A stretch of 42,891 bases of DNA from Desulfovibrio sp. (lineage in GTDB: Bacteria; Desulfobacterota; Desulfovibrionia; Desulfovibrionales; Desulfovibrionaceae): positions 1 to 42,891 of the forward strand of contig JAISTW010000038.1 of assembly GCA_031272405.1 (NCBI GenBank). The letters run 5' to 3'. The translations under genes and the position numbers were made by a program. The notes beneath the pieces are model-generated. The model did no database searches. It was not told where the DNA came from and saw only the letters and a program-made list of their open reading frames with translations. Below are positions 8,148 through 18,287 of this stretch, one piece after another; position 1 is the stretch's first letter; each line of letters starts with the position of its first letter.

Positions 8148-8936
8148 CTATACGCGCAGGTAGGCCGCGATCAGGTCCGCAACCTCGACAAGCCGACATG
8201 GCCTCGTCATGTTCCGCACTTCCCCGACAAGCCACAGGGGAACACGGCGATTTTCGTCCGTTGCGTCGTAATGGCTTCCCTCGCCGTCCATGCCGTGGTC
8301 GCTCACGACAAGGGCGGCATAGCCGGCCGCGAGCCAGAGGGGGAGATAACGGGCCAGCAGTCCATCGGCCGTGCGCGCCGCATCGCGATACTCACGGGAA
8401 TCAGCGCCGAATTTGTGCCCGGCGAAATCTATGCCCATAGCGTGAACAAGAAGCAGATGAGGCAGATGTTTGTGCCGCAGATATTCCGCGTCGCGGAACA
8501 GTTCTTCATCCGGGTAGGCGTCGCAGCTGTAAAAAATGCCGTGGGATATGGGCAGATTTGCGTCATCGGTAATGCGGTCGCGCTCCGCAATGAACGGAGC
8601 GCGATTGCAGAGTTCGCTCACCCAGAAGTAGGCGGCTGCGGCGGTCACAAGCCCCAGGTTGACGGCTTTTTGGAAAATGGTCGGCGCGGGACACAAGGAG
8701 GGGAAGTCGTTGTGGAGGATGCCGTTCGACAGTGGCGGGCGTCCGCTGAACAACGCGGCGTATGCCGGACGCGAGAGGGGAGGCAGGATTGACGACGCCT
8801 CCCCGTAGCTGGCTTGTCCCGCTTCGTCCAGCGCGGCCAGGCAACTCATGCAGCGACGGCCGGCGGCAATGCTCAGGCCGTCCAGCAGAACAAGGACAAG
8901 ACGTTTCACGGGAATTTCTGTTTGCAAAGAATCCAT
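8148..8936 (-). CDS. Alkaline phosphatase-superfamily protein (type I phosphodiesterase/nucleotide pyrophosphatase-like)
   Basis: A 262-aa hydrolase of the alkaline phosphatase superfamily. A full set of likely metal ligands is visible: Asp19 in LVLLDGLS, a Ser nucleophile at about 55 in PPLSRPAY, Asp and His in MGIDFAGH, the Asp-His pair in VVSDHGMDGEGSH and the final His there. This arrangement normally binds two zinc ions and cleaves phosphomono- or diesters, or acts on phospho-sugars. No signal peptide is visible, which suggests a cytoplasmic enzyme. It is the only complete minus-strand enzyme gene inside the block and is convergent with queA. The substrate is unknown. Confidence 0.8.
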   Translation of the reverse strand: MDSLQTEIPVKRLVLVLLDGLSIAAGRRCMSCLAALDEAGQASYGEASSILPPLSRPAYAALFSGRPPLSNGILHNDFPSLCPAPTIFQKAVNLGLVTAAAAYFWVSELCNRAPFIAERDRITDDANLPISHGIFYSCDAYPDEELFRDAEYLRHKHLPHLLLVHAMGIDFAGHKFGADSREYRDAARTADGLLARYLPLWLAAGYAALVVSDHGMDGEGSHYDATDENRRVPLWLVGEVRNMTRPCRLVEVADLIAAYLRV

Positions 8937-9010
8937 ACGTTCCGGGAAGTGTACACGACAACTTCTCTAAAAGCAAAAAATCTGCTGTTCGTCCGGAGCG
9001 ATGTTGATTG

Positions 9011-9039
9011 TTGCAACCGGGCGGATTCTGTTTTACTCT
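9011..9039 (+). promoter_or_regulatory. Possible sigma-70 promoter of the methyltransferase-to-gatB train
   Basis: TTGCAA (9011-9016), a 17-base spacer, TACTCT (9034-9039). Initiation near 9046 would leave GGAG at 9054-9057 as RBS for the ATG at 9064, which helps decide that start. Confidence 0.45.
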
Positions 9040-9063
9040 TTTATTCGTACGTTGGAGCGGTGG

Positions 9064-9843
9064 ATGGCGCGGAACAGAAGTATTTTTTTAAAAATTTCCG
9101 GCCCATTGGGTTTGAAGGCGCGCACGAATTTGCTGCGGCGCTGTCTGGCCGTCTGGCCGAGACGGAGCAAAAAACTTTTGGAAATCAACTGCGGCAAGGG
9201 CTTTTTTTTGCCGTTTCTCTGGGAACACGGATTTGACGTCACCGCTACCGAGCGGGATCAAGACCTGCGAAGCAGAGCGGTGGAGCATGCCGGATTTCGC
9301 GCCGAGGTCGTGTTGGCCTGTTCAGATCACCTGCCCTTTGATGACGACGCGTTCGACTGGACGATTCTGCACATTGCGGACGATGACGCGGCCACATTTG
9401 AAAACAGTCTCAATGAGGCCTTGCGCGTGACAACCGGAGGCATGGTCGTCACTTTTTGGAATTCCGCCTCCTTGTCCTATCTGGCGCATAAACTCGGCGG
9501 CGGCAAATTCTGGCCGTGGCCGAGGTTCAACTGCCTGGGCGTGTGGCGCGAACTGAAAAAAGCGGGCGCGGGCCGTCTGACGATGATGAGCGTCTTGTCC
9601 GGGCCGCCCTGCACGTGGAACAGCAGGCGGTCCAGCTTTTTCGGCGACATGATCACCCGCGCTCTGCCGCTTGGGGCCTGGTGCGTGATTCGCATGGACA
9701 TTGCCCCGTCCCGCGCTGTAACGCCATTGCCGATAAGACTGGCGAACGCTCGTTTCGCGTCTTCGCAGCCCGTTATGGAATGGCGTTGCGGCAAGAGTCT
9801 GAACACAAAAATCAAACAAAAACGAAACAAGTTGACGCCATGA
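9064..9843 (+). CDS. Class I SAM-dependent methyltransferase
   Basis: A 259-aa protein with a Rossmann-type methyltransferase core: the SAM-binding motif I appears as LLEINCGKGFFLPFL (E-x-N-C-G-x-G), an acidic post-I residue follows (TATERD), and the LPFDDDAFDWTILH segment matches motifs II/III of the UbiE/BioC-like Methyltransf_11 group. The substrate is unknown. The frame is open to an ATG at 9001, but that start has GGAG only two bases away, while 9064 has GGAG six bases away and sits just below a promoter-like sequence. The stop overlaps the next gene by four bases. The C-terminal 40 residues are basic and low in recognisable structure. Confidence 0.75.
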   Translation: MARNRSIFLKISGPLGLKARTNLLRRCLAVWPRRSKKLLEINCGKGFFLPFLWEHGFDVTATERDQDLRSRAVEHAGFRAEVVLACSDHLPFDDDAFDWTILHIADDDAATFENSLNEALRVTTGGMVVTFWNSASLSYLAHKLGGGKFWPWPRFNCLGVWRELKKAGAGRLTMMSVLSGPPCTWNSRRSSFFGDMITRALPLGAWCVIRMDIAPSRAVTPLPIRLANARFASSQPVMEWRCGKSLNTKIKQKRNKLTP

Positions 9844-10967
9844 ACAAAAAAGTGCTGAACCATCAGGAAAGACAGTATGCCAAGCCGTTCACTGGAGACG
9901 GCAAGCTGCATTTCATCTCCGCTCTGACGACATTCGTCCGCGGCCATTTGCTGCTTTTCGGGACGCTCCTGGTCTTGTTTTTTCTCAGTCTGAGCGGTTA
10001 CAGCGGATGGCGCTATTACCAGTACCGTCAGTCGGGGATTTTCGCCTTCGCCAAGTTCTCCGCCGCATTGACCCCGCCCAATGCGGAAACTCTGGCAAAG
10101 CGCGTTGACTTCAACACGCTCTCGGGACATCTGGCCCAGGCCATTGCCGCCGACTATCCTTTTTTCAAGGAAGGTCCCAACCAGTTGCGCGACATAAAAG
10201 ACCTGATACAGATGAATCTGCTGCGACGCGTTATGACCAAGGAGGAACCGGCCAAGGAAAAACCGGACCCGCAGAAGAATTTGCTGAGTCCGCTCGCTGT
10301 GTTTCCCGATGATTTTTTAACCCAGTTTACGAAAAACCTTGTTATTCAAGACTCTCAGGACAGCGCCAAAGACGGCCCCGTTTTTCTCAGCAGCAGCGTG
10401 GAACATCCTTTGCTGGAACAGGCGTTCCCCATACTTTTGCGGATGGAAAAAATCGGCGGCGTTTGGATCATACGTGATGTCGCCAACGCCGAAGAGCTTG
10501 TCAACCAGTTCCGCGCCGCGCAACTGAAGCGGATGAAGGCGCGGCTCGACGCCCGGCTTGCCAAGAGGGAGGCGGCCGGAAAACGCATGAACAGCATCAT
10601 AGCCCTGAAATCATGTTCCGCGGGAACAACAAAACTTTCCGACGGGAAAACGCTTTTGCTTGTCACTAATGTCCTGGGGAGGAATATTTCGTCTCTGACG
10701 GTCAACAACACCAATCTGGAAGTTGTGTTCAACGCCGGCGACAAGGAATTGTTGCGGCGGTATTTGAACGCCTCGCAGCCGGTCAGGCCGGGAGAGGATT
10801 TCAATCAGCACTGGAATATCGAGTTTGATCTGCAGAGCGGGGACGGGCAGGATATCTGGAAGACCTCCGCCATAAGCTGTTCCCCGAGCTGGCGCAGTAT
10901 GGGGCTTGCCAACGGTGAAGTCCTTTATTACGCGGATCTTCCCGAAATGGAAGAAGATTTCAAATGA
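9840..10967 (+). CDS. Membrane-anchored hypothetical protein (DUF2939-like)
   Basis: A 375-aa protein with a short cytoplasmic N-terminus, one hydrophobic segment at about residues 35-57 (GHLLLFGTLLVLFFLSLSG), then a large soluble region probably outside the membrane. The part just after the membrane segment (ALTPPNAETLAKRVDFNTL) resembles DUF2939-type proteins, in which residues of a small chain are assigned to a 'D-F' strand; this is a loose match. The middle holds a Lys/Pro-rich linker and a charged helix (residues about 220-245). The C-terminal region looks like a beta sandwich with no catalytic motif. It overlaps both the methyltransferase and radA by four bases, so it is made together with them. 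Function unknown. Confidence 0.7.
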   Translation: MNKKVLNHQERQYAKPFTGDGKLHFISALTTFVRGHLLLFGTLLVLFFLSLSGYSGWRYYQYRQSGIFAFAKFSAALTPPNAETLAKRVDFNTLSGHLAQAIAADYPFFKEGPNQLRDIKDLIQMNLLRRVMTKEEPAKEKPDPQKNLLSPLAVFPDDFLTQFTKNLVIQDSQDSAKDGPVFLSSSVEHPLLEQAFPILLRMEKIGGVWIIRDVANAEELVNQFRAAQLKRMKARLDARLAKREAAGKRMNSIIALKSCSAGTTKLSDGKTLLLVTNVLGRNISSLTVNNTNLEVVFNAGDKELLRRYLNASQPVRPGEDFNQHWNIEFDLQSGDGQDIWKTSAISCSPSWRSMGLANGEVLYYADLPEMEEDFK

Positions 10968-12313
10968 GCAAAACCCGCGAGGTCTATGTATGCTCGGCGT
11001 GCAAGGCAAGCGTGTTGCAGTGGCGCGGGCAGTGCCCCCAATGCCGCGCCTGGAACACTCTTGAGGCCGTGCTTTCGCCCTCGAATGCAAGGCGGGGGAC
11101 GGCCGGACGTTCCTTCAATGCCAACGAACCGATGCTTCTGCAGGATGTTCGGAACGACAACTGTCGTTTTTACGCCACCGGTCTTGAACAGTTGGATCGC
11201 GCCCTGGGACGCGGCCTGGTTTCCGGGGCGTCCATCCTTGTCGGGGGAGAACCGGGCATAGGAAAATCGACGTTGCTGATGCAGGTGGCCGGCAGCGTCG
11301 CAAAACAGGGACGGACTGTCCTCTACGCGACGGGAGAGGAATCCCTGGCGCAAATCAAGGACAGGGCGGAACGCCTCGGAGTTCTGGCTCCGCAACTTCT
11401 GGCCCTGGCCACATCCCAGTTGGAGGACGTGCTGCGGGCTATTGACGCGCAGACGCCGGAGCTGCTCATCCTTGATTCCGTGCAGACAATGGCGAGCGCG
11501 TCAACAGACGGACTTCCGGGCAACGCGAGTCAGGTGCGGGCGGTGGCCACGGCCTTGCTGGAAACATGCCGTCGCAGTTCAACCACATCTGTTCTGGTCG
11601 GGCACGTCACCAAGGATGGTCTGCTGGCCGGGCCGCGGCTTCTGGAGCACGCCGTGGATACGGTCATCGCCCTTGAAGGCGACAGGAGAAACTTTTTCCG
11701 GCTGTTGCGGGTGCTGAAAAACCGGTTCGGCTCCAGCGAGGAGTTGCTTGTCTTTCGCATGAAGGCTGACGGGATGCAGGTTGTGGACGATCCGTCAACA
11801 TTTTTTCTGGAAGCCCGTGACGCCACGCTGTCCGGCGCGGCGCTGGCGCTGGCCGTGGACGGGAATCGTCCCCTGGTTGTTGAGGCGCAGGCTCTGGTGG
11901 CGCGTTCGTTTCTGGGCATTCCCAGACGCACGGCCCTCGGCTTTGATGTCAACCGGTTGCACTTGTTGCTGGCGGTGCTTGAAAAGCGGCTCAACCTCAA
12001 TTTTGGGCAGGCGGATATTTACGCCAAGGTCGGGGGCGGCATCCGGCTGCAGGATCCCGGCCTGGACCTGGCTTTGATGGCGGCGGTGTTGTCCTCATAT
12101 TACGATGTTCCCCTGCCCGAAAAATGCATCCTTTGGGGAGAAGTGGATTTGAACGGACAGATGCGTTCGGTGGCCGCTCAGGAACCGCGTTTGGCGCAGG
12201 CGCTACGGCTCGGCTATTCGCCCGTTATTCACCCGGGCGGGGGCAAAACGGGAATCCGCACGATCAGGGATTTGCAGGCCAAACTTTTCAGGCGCCAAGG
12301 AACGGCTCAATGA
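10964..12313 (+). CDS. radA: DNA repair protein RadA (Sms)
   Basis: RadA promotes branch migration during homologous recombination. The 449-aa product has the three expected parts: a zinc finger with Cys at 10, 13, 24 and 27; a RecA-like ATPase with Walker A GEPGIGKST at residues 95-103 and the RadA-specific KNRFG at 252-256; and a C-terminal Lon-protease-like domain without a protease site (VGGGIRLQDPGLDLALMAA). The length is normal. It overlaps its neighbours on both sides by four bases, an arrangement typical of translational coupling. Confidence 0.97.
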   Translation: MSKTREVYVCSACKASVLQWRGQCPQCRAWNTLEAVLSPSNARRGTAGRSFNANEPMLLQDVRNDNCRFYATGLEQLDRALGRGLVSGASILVGGEPGIGKSTLLMQVAGSVAKQGRTVLYATGEESLAQIKDRAERLGVLAPQLLALATSQLEDVLRAIDAQTPELLILDSVQTMASASTDGLPGNASQVRAVATALLETCRRSSTTSVLVGHVTKDGLLAGPRLLEHAVDTVIALEGDRRNFFRLLRVLKNRFGSSEELLVFRMKADGMQVVDDPSTFFLEARDATLSGAALALAVDGNRPLVVEAQALVARSFLGIPRRTALGFDVNRLHLLLAVLEKRLNLNFGQADIYAKVGGGIRLQDPGLDLALMAAVLSSYYDVPLPEKCILWGEVDLNGQMRSVAAQEPRLAQALRLGYSPVIHPGGGKTGIRTIRDLQAKLFRRQGTAQ

Positions 12314-12966
12314 CCTGGGAAATTGAACAAAAATATCTGCATGTGGATTTCAGAAACCTCAGGCGCGCTCTGAAAAAGCACGGCGCGTGTTTTGACGGCG
12401 CGCACCTTGAGCAAAACATTGTTTTTGACACGCGCGACGCCCTGCTGTTTGAGGCCGGACATCTTTTGCGCTTGCGCGCGCAGTGTCGGCCTGACAGGAA
12501 ACTGTATCTGCTGACGCTCAAACTGCCCCCGCATGCTGGCAAGACCCTGGCCGGAGTTCGGGAAGATTTCAAGATTCGCGAGGAGCGGGAAGTCAATGTG
12601 GCCGATGGGACGGCTCTGAGCGCGATATTGGAGGGACTGGGCTATACGGAAAAAATTTTTTATGAGAAACTCCGTGAAGTGTGGTCCCTGGGGCGGGTGG
12701 AAGTGTGTTTGGACGAGTTGCCCTTTATAAAGGCTGTCGAGTTGGAGGGCGCTCCGGACTGTATTCAGCGGGTTGCCCGTTTACTGGAGCTTGACAAGGA
12801 AACGGCGAGCGGCAAAAATTACCATGAAATTCACCAGGAATGGCGAAGGCGGCAGGGCATGCCCCAAGAGCGTTCTTTCGTTTTTGGAGGAGAGCGGCGT
12901 TCGCAGCTGCAAAAAAAATTTGGCTTCGCGTGGGAAAACGGCGATGGGAACACATCTGGGCGATAA
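12310..12966 (+). CDS. CYTH-domain protein (class IV adenylate cyclase / triphosphatase superfamily)
   Basis: A 218-aa protein opening with the CYTH signature ExExK (EIEQK, residues 4-8), which binds the triphosphate of the substrate through metal and basic residues. Later strands carry alternating charged residues (FDTRDALL, LRLRAQ, LTLKLPP, REEREV, EVCLDELPF, VELEG) that line the family's barrel. Members include class IV (CyaB) adenylate cyclase, thiamine triphosphatase and inorganic triphosphatase; the sequence alone does not tell which. It overlaps radA by four bases and clpS by 23 bases. Confidence 0.85.
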   Translation: MTWEIEQKYLHVDFRNLRRALKKHGACFDGAHLEQNIVFDTRDALLFEAGHLLRLRAQCRPDRKLYLLTLKLPPHAGKTLAGVREDFKIREEREVNVADGTALSAILEGLGYTEKIFYEKLREVWSLGRVEVCLDELPFIKAVELEGAPDCIQRVARLLELDKETASGKNYHEIHQEWRRRQGMPQERSFVFGGERRSQLQKKFGFAWENGDGNTSGR

Positions 12967-13267
12967 GTACGCGGAAGACAGCGGCGCCGATACGTCGCTG
13001 GATCAGAAACTCAAGGAGCCTGAGCGGTATGCCGTGCTCTTGCACAATGACGACTACACGACAATGGAATTTGTGGTGAGCGTCATCTGCTCGGTATTCC
13101 ACATGAATCTTGAACAGGCGACAACCATTATGATCAACGTTCACAAGCGCGGCATTGGGCAATGCGGGGTATTTACCCGTGAAATAGCCGAGGCCAAGGT
13201 GCATCAGGTGCATCACAAGGCGCAGCATGCCGGCTTCCCCCTGAAATGCACCATGGAGAAGGTTTGA
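12944..13267 (+). CDS. clpS: ATP-dependent Clp protease adaptor ClpS
   Basis: ClpS delivers proteins with destabilising N-terminal residues to ClpA for degradation. The 107-aa product has the family core YAVLLHNDDYTTMEFVV (residues about 27-43), in which the Asn-Asp pair contacts the substrate's N-terminus, and a following HKRGIGQCGVFTREIAEAK helix-strand block. The start at 12944 lies inside the end of the CYTH gene with GGGAAAAC upstream; the frame is open further upstream but the family does not extend there. clpA follows after four bases, the usual pairing. Confidence 0.95.
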   Translation: MGTHLGDKYAEDSGADTSLDQKLKEPERYAVLLHNDDYTTMEFVVSVICSVFHMNLEQATTIMINVHKRGIGQCGVFTREIAEAKVHQVHHKAQHAGFPLKCTMEKV

Positions 13268-13271
13268 ACCC

Positions 13272-15533
13272 ATGCTCAGTCATGACGTACAGAATATCCT
13301 GCGCGACGCGCTTATGGAAGTACACAGGCGCAAACACGAGCTCCTTACAGTTGAACATCTGTTGTACGCTCTGACGAACAGCCGGAAAGGGAGATTGATT
13401 CTTGAGGGGAGCGGCGCCAGCGTCGCCGTCTTACGGGAGCAACTGGAAGAATTTTTCCGTTCGGAAATGTCTTCCCTGGAAAGTCCTGAAGAGGAAATCA
13501 CCCAGACGCTCGGCGTACAGCGTGTGCTGGGCAGAGCTTTCAACCACATACGTTCGGCCGGGCGTAAAGTGGTGGAGATCGGCGACCTGCTTGTCGCCAT
13601 CATTGACGAGGAGGAAAGTTACGCCACGTTTTATCTGCGCAAGCAGGGCGTGGAACGGCTGGACGTGCTGACCTTCATATCCCACGGCCTGGAAAGCGGA
13701 GGCGGTTCCCTTGGAGTCAATGTTGAAAAGGAAGACGCCAAAACGGACGATGATCCACTGAAAAAGTATACGGTAAATCTCACAGAACAGGCCGCCAACG
13801 GGAAAATTGACCCTCTGGTGGGACGAGGTCAGGAACTGCGCCGGGCCATTGAAGTGTTGTGCAGGCGCAGAAAGAACAATCCGCTTTTCGTCGGCGACCC
13901 TGGCGTGGGCAAAACGGCTCTGGCGGAAGGTTTGGCCATGCGCATAGCGGAGGGACATGTTCCGCGGATGTTTGAGAACGCGAAGATTTTCGCCCTGGAT
14001 ATGGGGCTGGTTCTTGCCGGCACACGTTACAGGGGAGATTTTGAAAACCGCGTCAAAGCGGTTGTCCAGGCCCTGAAAAACACGCCGAACGCCATTTTGT
14101 TCATTGACGAGATACACACCCTTGTCGGGGCCGGGGCCACATCCGGCGGTTCCATGGACGCCTCCAATCTTCTCAAGCCGGCTCTGGCCAGCGGCGACAT
14201 ACGCTGTATCGGCTCCACAACGCATGAGGAATACCGCAATCATCTGGAAAAGGACAGAGCGCTGGCGCGGCGTTTTCAGCGCATAGACGTGCGGGAGCCG
14301 GACGACGGGGATTGTCTGGCCATTCTCCAGGGGCTTGCGGACAAATATGCGGCGCACCACCATGTGCTTTACTCTTCCAACGTCCTCAAATCCATCGTCG
14401 AGCTTTCTTCGCGGCACATACGCGACCGTCTGTTGCCGGACAAGGCCATTGACGTGATGGACGAGGCCGGCGCTTCCGTACGTCTGCGCCGGATGGAAGA
14501 GCCCCGGCCGGACGTGGAGCGCGACACGGCCCCTGTTCATGTGAGCCTTGGCGATGTGGAACGGATAGTCGCCCGTATGGCCGGCATTCCGCAACGCTCC
14601 GTATCCGGGAAGGAACGGACGCGCCTGGCGACTCTCGAACGCGATCTGAAGAACCTTGTTTTTGGGCAGGACGAGGCCATTGAACTCACGGTGCGCGCCA
14701 TTCTGCGCTCCCGTGCCGGACTGGGTGAAGCCAGCCGACCGGCCGGCAGTTTTTTGTTCTATGGGCCCACAGGAGTTGGGAAGACAGAAGTCGCCCGCAG
14801 TCTGGCCAATTTGTTGGGCGTGGATTTTTTGCGCTACGACATGAGCGAATATATGGAAAAGCATTCGGTGGCCAAACTGATCGGCGCTCCGCCAGGATAT
14901 GTGGGGTTCGGCGAAGGGGGGCTTTTGACCGAGGCGGTGCGTAAGGCGCCGTATTCTGTGGTATTGCTGGATGAGCTGGAAAAGGCGCATCCCGATATCT
15001 TCAATATCCTGTTACAGGTCATGGATGACGCGACGCTTACAGACAGTTCCGGACGCAAAACGGATTTCTCCCACGTTATCCTGATTATGACCTCCAATGC
15101 CGGCGCCTTTGAGATGGCCAAGGCGAACATAGGCTTCAGCGAGTCCGGCCCGGGCGATGCGGCCGCCCGTTCCCTGAGCGCTGTGGAAAACACCTTCTCC
15201 CCGGAATTCCGCAATCGCCTGGACGCGCTTGTGCCTTTCAGGAGCCTGACGCAGGAAATGATGCTGCGCATTGTCGCCAAATTCCTCAACGAGCTGCGCG
15301 AAAGAATCTCCAAACGCAACGTGCGCCTGTCGGTAAGCGTCAAAGTCAGGGAACGTCTGGCCCTGAAGGGCTTTGATCCGGTCATGGGAGCGCGTCCGCT
15401 GCGGCGGCTTTTACGGATGGAGTTGGAAGACCGTCTGGCCGGCGAGATGCTGTTCGGCAAACTGAAACACGGTGGCAAGGCCAAATTGGGCTGGAAGAAC
15501 GACGATTTCACCCTGGCGGCTTCCTCCGGCTGA
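13272..15533 (+). CDS. clpA: ATP-dependent Clp protease ATP-binding subunit ClpA
   Basis: A 753-aa AAA+ unfoldase that feeds substrates to ClpP. It contains an N-terminal Clp repeat domain (residues about 1-145), a first ATPase with Walker A GDPGVGKT at about 208 and Walker B LFIDEIH, and a second ATPase with Walker A GPTGVGKT at about 498 and Walker [10 protein letters not shown]. It lacks the long coiled-coil middle domain of ClpB, so ClpA is the right assignment. An IGF loop in KANIGFSES occupies the place of the ClpP-binding IGL loop. It is paired with clpS upstream; clpP is not in the window. Confidence 0.97.
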   Translation: MLSHDVQNILRDALMEVHRRKHELLTVEHLLYALTNSRKGRLILEGSGASVAVLREQLEEFFRSEMSSLESPEEEITQTLGVQRVLGRAFNHIRSAGRKVVEIGDLLVAIIDEEESYATFYLRKQGVERLDVLTFISHGLESGGGSLGVNVEKEDAKTDDDPLKKYTVNLTEQAANGKIDPLVGRGQELRRAIEVLCRRRKNNPLFVGDPGVGKTALAEGLAMRIAEGHVPRMFENAKIFALDMGLVLAGTRYRGDFENRVKAVVQALKNTPNAILFIDEIHTLVGAGATSGGSMDASNLLKPALASGDIRCIGSTTHEEYRNHLEKDRALARRFQRIDVREPDDGDCLAILQGLADKYAAHHHVLYSSNVLKSIVELSSRHIRDRLLPDKAIDVMDEAGASVRLRRMEEPRPDVERDTAPVHVSLGDVERIVARMAGIPQRSVSGKERTRLATLERDLKNLVFGQDEAIELTVRAILRSRAGLGEASRPAGSFLFYGPTGVGKTEVARSLANLLGVDFLRYDMSEYMEKHSVAKLIGAPPGYVGFGEGGLLTEAVRKAPYSVVLLDELEKAHPDIFNILLQVMDDATLTDSSGRKTDFSHVILIMTSNAGAFEMAKANIGFSESGPGDAAARSLSAVENTFSPEFRNRLDALVPFRSLTQEMMLRIVAKFLNELRERISKRNVRLSVSVKVRERLALKGFDPVMGARPLRRLLRMELEDRLAGEMLFGKLKHGGKAKLGWKNDDFTLAASSG

Positions 15534-15595
15534 TCGCGCGCGATGACGGGCCTTCATCCGTTCACCTGTTTTTCGTTTTTTACCTTCATCAAGAT

Positions 15596-16462
15596 ATGGC
15601 AAAAACAACACGGCGTCTGCTTCTCGTTTACAAAGACGGACATGAACGGGCCTTCGCCTTTGCCTGCGACCTGCTTTCCTGGTTGCGTCAGCAAGGGCAT
15701 CGCGCTGATATGATCGTTGCCGGATGCGACAGCGCATTGTACCATGAGCGGGATATGTTCCTTGTCATTGTGCTTGGCGGCGACGGCACAATGCTTGGCG
15801 TGGCCCGCCGCCTGGCCGGAACGCAAACGCCCATGCTGGGCGTCAATTTCGGGCGGGTCGGTTTTCTGGCGGATGTCCATCCAGACGACTGGCGCTCATG
15901 CGTGCAGGCGTGCATTGACGGCGCGGCGGTCGTCCGTTCACGGATGGCTGTTCAGTGGTCCGTCATACGTTCGGGAAACACGGAAGACAGGGGCGTTGCG
16001 ATCAATGATGTCGTGTTGAGCCACGGCATCCTGGCCCGCCTCATCTGCGTGGACATTCAGGCAGGCGGGCAGAGGATGGGCCTTTTTCGCGGCGACGGGC
16101 TTGTCGTGTCGACGCCTCTGGGAAGCTCCGGATACTGCGCCTCGGCCGGCGGGCCTTTTGTTCAGCCGGACCTTGAAGTTTTGACCTTGACGCCGGTATG
16201 TCCCTTTCAACAACATTTTTCCTCAATGGTTTTTCAGGGACAAACAGAATTCGAGATATGCGTGCAGCGGAATTCCTCGGAGTGCCACCTGACGGCGGAC
16301 GGTCAGATTGGGCTGAGGTTGATGGCAGGAGACGTGCTTCGCGTGACGGGCCTGCGCGGCGCTGTGCGCCTGATGGGCGAGGAATCCCATTTTCTGGAAA
16401 GACTGCGTTCGCGTGGTCTGTTGCGCTTGATAACGCCATGTGACCCACAAAGAAACGTATGA
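15596..16462 (+). CDS. nadK: NAD kinase
   Basis: Makes NADP from NAD and ATP in the cytoplasm. The 288-aa product has the signature GGDGTML from residue 61, then GVNFGRVGFLAD, an NDVVLSHG segment in place of the common NE/ND motif, and the second-domain block DGLVVSTPLGSSGY followed by SAGGP. The usual GST(A)Y in that block is GSSGY here, a mild deviation. The RBS is weak. The stop overlaps the next gene by four bases, and clpA ends 62 bases upstream. Confidence 0.94.
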   Translation: MAKTTRRLLLVYKDGHERAFAFACDLLSWLRQQGHRADMIVAGCDSALYHERDMFLVIVLGGDGTMLGVARRLAGTQTPMLGVNFGRVGFLADVHPDDWRSCVQACIDGAAVVRSRMAVQWSVIRSGNTEDRGVAINDVVLSHGILARLICVDIQAGGQRMGLFRGDGLVVSTPLGSSGYCASAGGPFVQPDLEVLTLTPVCPFQQHFSSMVFQGQTEFEICVQRNSSECHLTADGQIGLRLMAGDVLRVTGLRGAVRLMGEESHFLERLRSRGLLRLITPCDPQRNV

Positions 16463-18219
16463 AAAAAAATTTTTGTCCCCCGCGCAGAGCGGCCGATATC
16501 CACCTTGGCAGGGATGTTTATTTTGACGCCTGGCTGTACAGCATGATGATGGACAACAATATAGCCTGGAAAATGAATCCCGAATTTATCGCCAGCCCCG
16601 AGCAGATGGCTTTTATGCTTCAAATGGGGCCGGATCAGGTGTACCTTCCCTGTTCTGACGCCACATTCGTCATGCTGGACCAGGCGGGCAGACACGGCGA
16701 GTTGCAGAAGCAATACAACCGCGCCTGGAGAATCGTCGTTCGCCTGACCCGCTCCTTTATTCCGGACCGTCTGACGCGGACCCGCGTGTTGTATTTTTGT
16801 CGCTATCGTTTCAGGCAGCACATAGCGCAACAATCGCTTATCCCCTCACGCCTTGTGAAGCGCATGACAAATCTTGTTCTTGCGCAGGGCGGGCCGGACG
16901 ATCCCTGGCAGGACAAACGTTCCGCCTCCTGTCTGCGTCAGATGGAATTGTTGGCTTCGCCGGAGATAAAAAGCAATCTTGAACAAATGCCGTCTGGCGA
17001 ATTGCCTCGTGATATGAACCGGGCGCGGCGGTTTCTGGATTATCTCGAGTTGACGCGCTGTTTGTGTCTGTCGGCCATGTCGAGACCGTGGCTGGACCAT
17101 CCGCCCGCGTCGCAGAGCGTCAGCGACGCCATGTTGGAGGCGGAAAAGGCCGTTCTCCACATCAAGGGCGACCTGGAAGAGCGCCTCGGCAGCCCCGCCA
17201 CCGTGCTTTTTCTGCCGGACGCGGACGGCGGCGTTGTTTTTGATTTCGTCATGCTGCAAAAGCTGATTCGTATGGGGCACAGGGTTATATGTGCTGCCAA
17301 GGGCGGCTTTTATTTTTTTGCTCCCACCATAACGGATATGGAGACGGATGAAACCCTGCAGGGCTGGCTGCGCAACGGCATTGTGCTGAGAGAGCAGAAT
17401 TTGGGCAAGAACGCCCTGTTGCGCTATCTCCGCGAATTCAGGCTCATGGTTGTTTCCGACGGGACGCGCGAGCGTTTGAACCTGACGCGCGTTTCGGTCA
17501 CGTTTTCCAGAGCCTGGAAAGAGGCGGATATCATCCTGGCCAAGGGATGGCGGAACGCGGATATCCTGCTCGGAACAAGCCACGAATTCACCAGGGACAT
17601 CATCAGTTATTGGAGCGACGACGCGGGGTTCCACATTCAACTCAAACGGCATGCAGCCGCCGCGCGGAAGTTCAACGAAAGCGACATCATCAGAAAATCC
17701 GAGGCGATCATTGAAAAAATGCGCGCCGCCCGCGCGAACTCGCATTCGGTCATGTTCTACAGCTGCATCATCGGCAGCATACCGGGACAGACGGAAACGG
17801 CCGTTGCGCTGGCCCGGGTCTTTGTGGACAATTTGAGAAAAAAAATGGACAATATTTTCATCGTCAACCCGGTTGAGCATTTTGTCGAAGGGATGGACGG
17901 CGACGACTTGATGTTCATGTGGGAACGTGTGCAGCGCAGCGGGTACATAGACATTTGGCGCTTTCAAACTGTTGAGGACATTGAGGAGAGTTTCGCGCTT
18001 CTCAGCCTTAAGGTGCCGCCGTCCTGGCAGGGTATGGACGCGACATATTCCACCGGCTGCACCAAAGAGATGCAGATCGCCCTGGATGTGCAGTCAAAAA
18101 ACCGCGAAATGCAGATTATTGGGCCGGAACCCCGGCTCTTCGTCAGGCGCGGCGAATACGGCGTCGGCAAATATTTTGACGCGTCTTTCAGCCGGTCGGC
18201 GTCACAAAGCCGAAAATGA
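16459..18219 (+). CDS. DUF89/ARMT1-like protein with altered metal-binding motifs
   Basis: A 586-aa cytoplasmic protein. The region from about residue 245 to 400 resembles the DUF89 (damage-control phosphatase / ARMT1-like) domain: a [14 protein letters not shown] strand-loop stands where these enzymes have D-N-x-G-E, then a [10 protein letters not shown] segment, then [15 protein letters not shown], matching the family's 'I-S-K-G-x-x-N' segment. Several expected metal ligands are changed (Asn to Ala or Asp, Glu to Gly), so catalysis is doubtful. The N-terminal 200 residues also fit the helical DUF89 N-domain loosely. A further C-terminal part (430-586), including [14 protein letters not shown] and a [12 protein letters not shown] stretch, is not recognised. 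The start overlaps nadK by four bases. Confidence 0.65.
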   Translation: MKKNFCPPRRAADIHLGRDVYFDAWLYSMMMDNNIAWKMNPEFIASPEQMAFMLQMGPDQVYLPCSDATFVMLDQAGRHGELQKQYNRAWRIVVRLTRSFIPDRLTRTRVLYFCRYRFRQHIAQQSLIPSRLVKRMTNLVLAQGGPDDPWQDKRSASCLRQMELLASPEIKSNLEQMPSGELPRDMNRARRFLDYLELTRCLCLSAMSRPWLDHPPASQSVSDAMLEAEKAVLHIKGDLEERLGSPATVLFLPDADGGVVFDFVMLQKLIRMGHRVICAAKGGFYFFAPTITDMETDETLQGWLRNGIVLREQNLGKNALLRYLREFRLMVVSDGTRERLNLTRVSVTFSRAWKEADIILAKGWRNADILLGTSHEFTRDIISYWSDDAGFHIQLKRHAAAARKFNESDIIRKSEAIIEKMRAARANSHSVMFYSCIIGSIPGQTETAVALARVFVDNLRKKMDNIFIVNPVEHFVEGMDGDDLMFMWERVQRSGYIDIWRFQTVEDIEESFALLSLKVPPSWQGMDATYSTGCTKEMQIALDVQSKNREMQIIGPEPRLFVRRGEYGVGKYFDASFSRSASQSRK

Positions 18220-18287
18220 GGCCGCGACAGGAGCGCGCGACTCGTCGGCGTTTATTTCAGTATCAACCAACAAACCGGATGGAATCA

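Noticed and set aside
13431..14990. 519-residue minus-strand frame opposite clpA
   Set aside because: Shadow of clpA with no recognisable motif.
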